Source of the DNA: Antedon mediterranea
Taxonomy: Eukaryota; Echinodermata; Crinoidea; Comatulida; Antedonidae
Direction: 5' to 3'
Assembly (NCBI RefSeq): GCF_964355755.1
Contig: NC_092676.1
Location: 19,016,288-19,080,287, forward strand
Length of the DNA: 64,000 nucleotides
The notes beneath the pieces are model-generated. The model searched no databases. It had not been told where the DNA came from and worked only from the letters and a program-made list of their open reading frames with translations. The translations under genes and the position numbers were made by a program. This document shows, piece after piece, positions 63,893-64,000 of the stretch; within the stretch, counting starts at the first letter, position 1; every line of letters begins with the position of its first letter.

Positions 63893-64000
63893 ATGCCTGC
63901 CGTTGGAGATGATACGCCAATGTACTGCTCTCAACAGATCAACATTCCACCAGAACTACCAGATATCTTAAAACAATTCACAAAAGCTGCAATCCGAACA
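63893..64000 (+). CDS. ROPN1L: Ropporin-1-like protein, first coding exon (partial)
   Basis: 36 codons from ATG 63893 to the window end. The segment DTPMYCSQQINIPPELPDIL followed by KQFTKAAIRT is the strongly conserved N-terminus of ropporin/ROPN1L, where the RIIa-like dimerisation-docking domain begins. The known family binds AKAPs and radial-spoke proteins in sperm flagella and cilia. The start is preceded by TTTCTTTAAAAG, which could be an acceptor closing a 5' UTR intron. The rest of the gene is beyond the window. Confidence 0.9.
   Translation, partial: MPAVGDDTPMYCSQQINIPPELPDILKQFTKAAIRT

Noticed and set aside
1-64000. CRISPR array
   Set aside because: The tandem repeats have no spacers of regular unique sequence, and the gene content is animal.

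Overview
The window is nuclear DNA of a multicellular animal, most likely a deuterostome invertebrate and probably an echinoderm. That assignment is inference. It rests on GT-AG introns, AT-rich intergenic DNA full of the motif TAGGCCTA, a dense load of small palindromic transposons, 5S-derived and tRNA-derived SINEs, a foldback element resembling those described from sea urchins, and proteins that align best with my memory of vertebrate orthologues. No bacterial, organellar or rRNA operon features were seen.

Layout, left to right. 1-618 is a perfect 27-bp satellite. A tRNA-derived SINE and degraded repeats follow. 3002-5467 (+) holds the last four coding exons of an importin-7/8 gene. 10246-17289 (-) holds a nine-exon ZnT1-like zinc transporter whose first coding exon is split by a 2.4-kb repetitive element that looks like an element-derived intron. 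18381-19808 (+) is an intronless cyclin-box gene with a long serine tract. 20955-21851 (-) is a P-loop sulfotransferase-like gene with a decayed partial duplicate at about 22450-22545. 23583-44643 (+) is an 18-exon meiotic HORMA-domain gene; my splice model gives an uninterrupted 584-codon frame encoding HORMA, PHD finger, winged helix and two basic C-terminal repeats. Its introns contain an intact Ty3/Gypsy retrotransposon with identical LTRs (26064-30388), a 2.4-kb foldback element (about 36895-39325), two SINE families and many MITEs. 51485-60059 (+) encodes a small secreted Kazal / VWC-like / antistasin protein. 63893 to the end (+) is the first coding exon of a ropporin-1-like gene.

The genes are unrelated housekeeping, meiotic, secreted and ciliary genes, and nothing suggests an operon. 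The most interesting points are: the zinc-transporter intron, whose two ends coincide with the ends of a repetitive element and leave the frame open after splicing; the HORMA-PHD-winged-helix architecture, which vertebrate HORMAD1 lacks but yeast Hop1 resembles; and the very recent retrotransposon insertion in that meiotic gene. All exon models were built by eye from splice consensus, phase and protein similarity remembered from families. No alignment or search was run.
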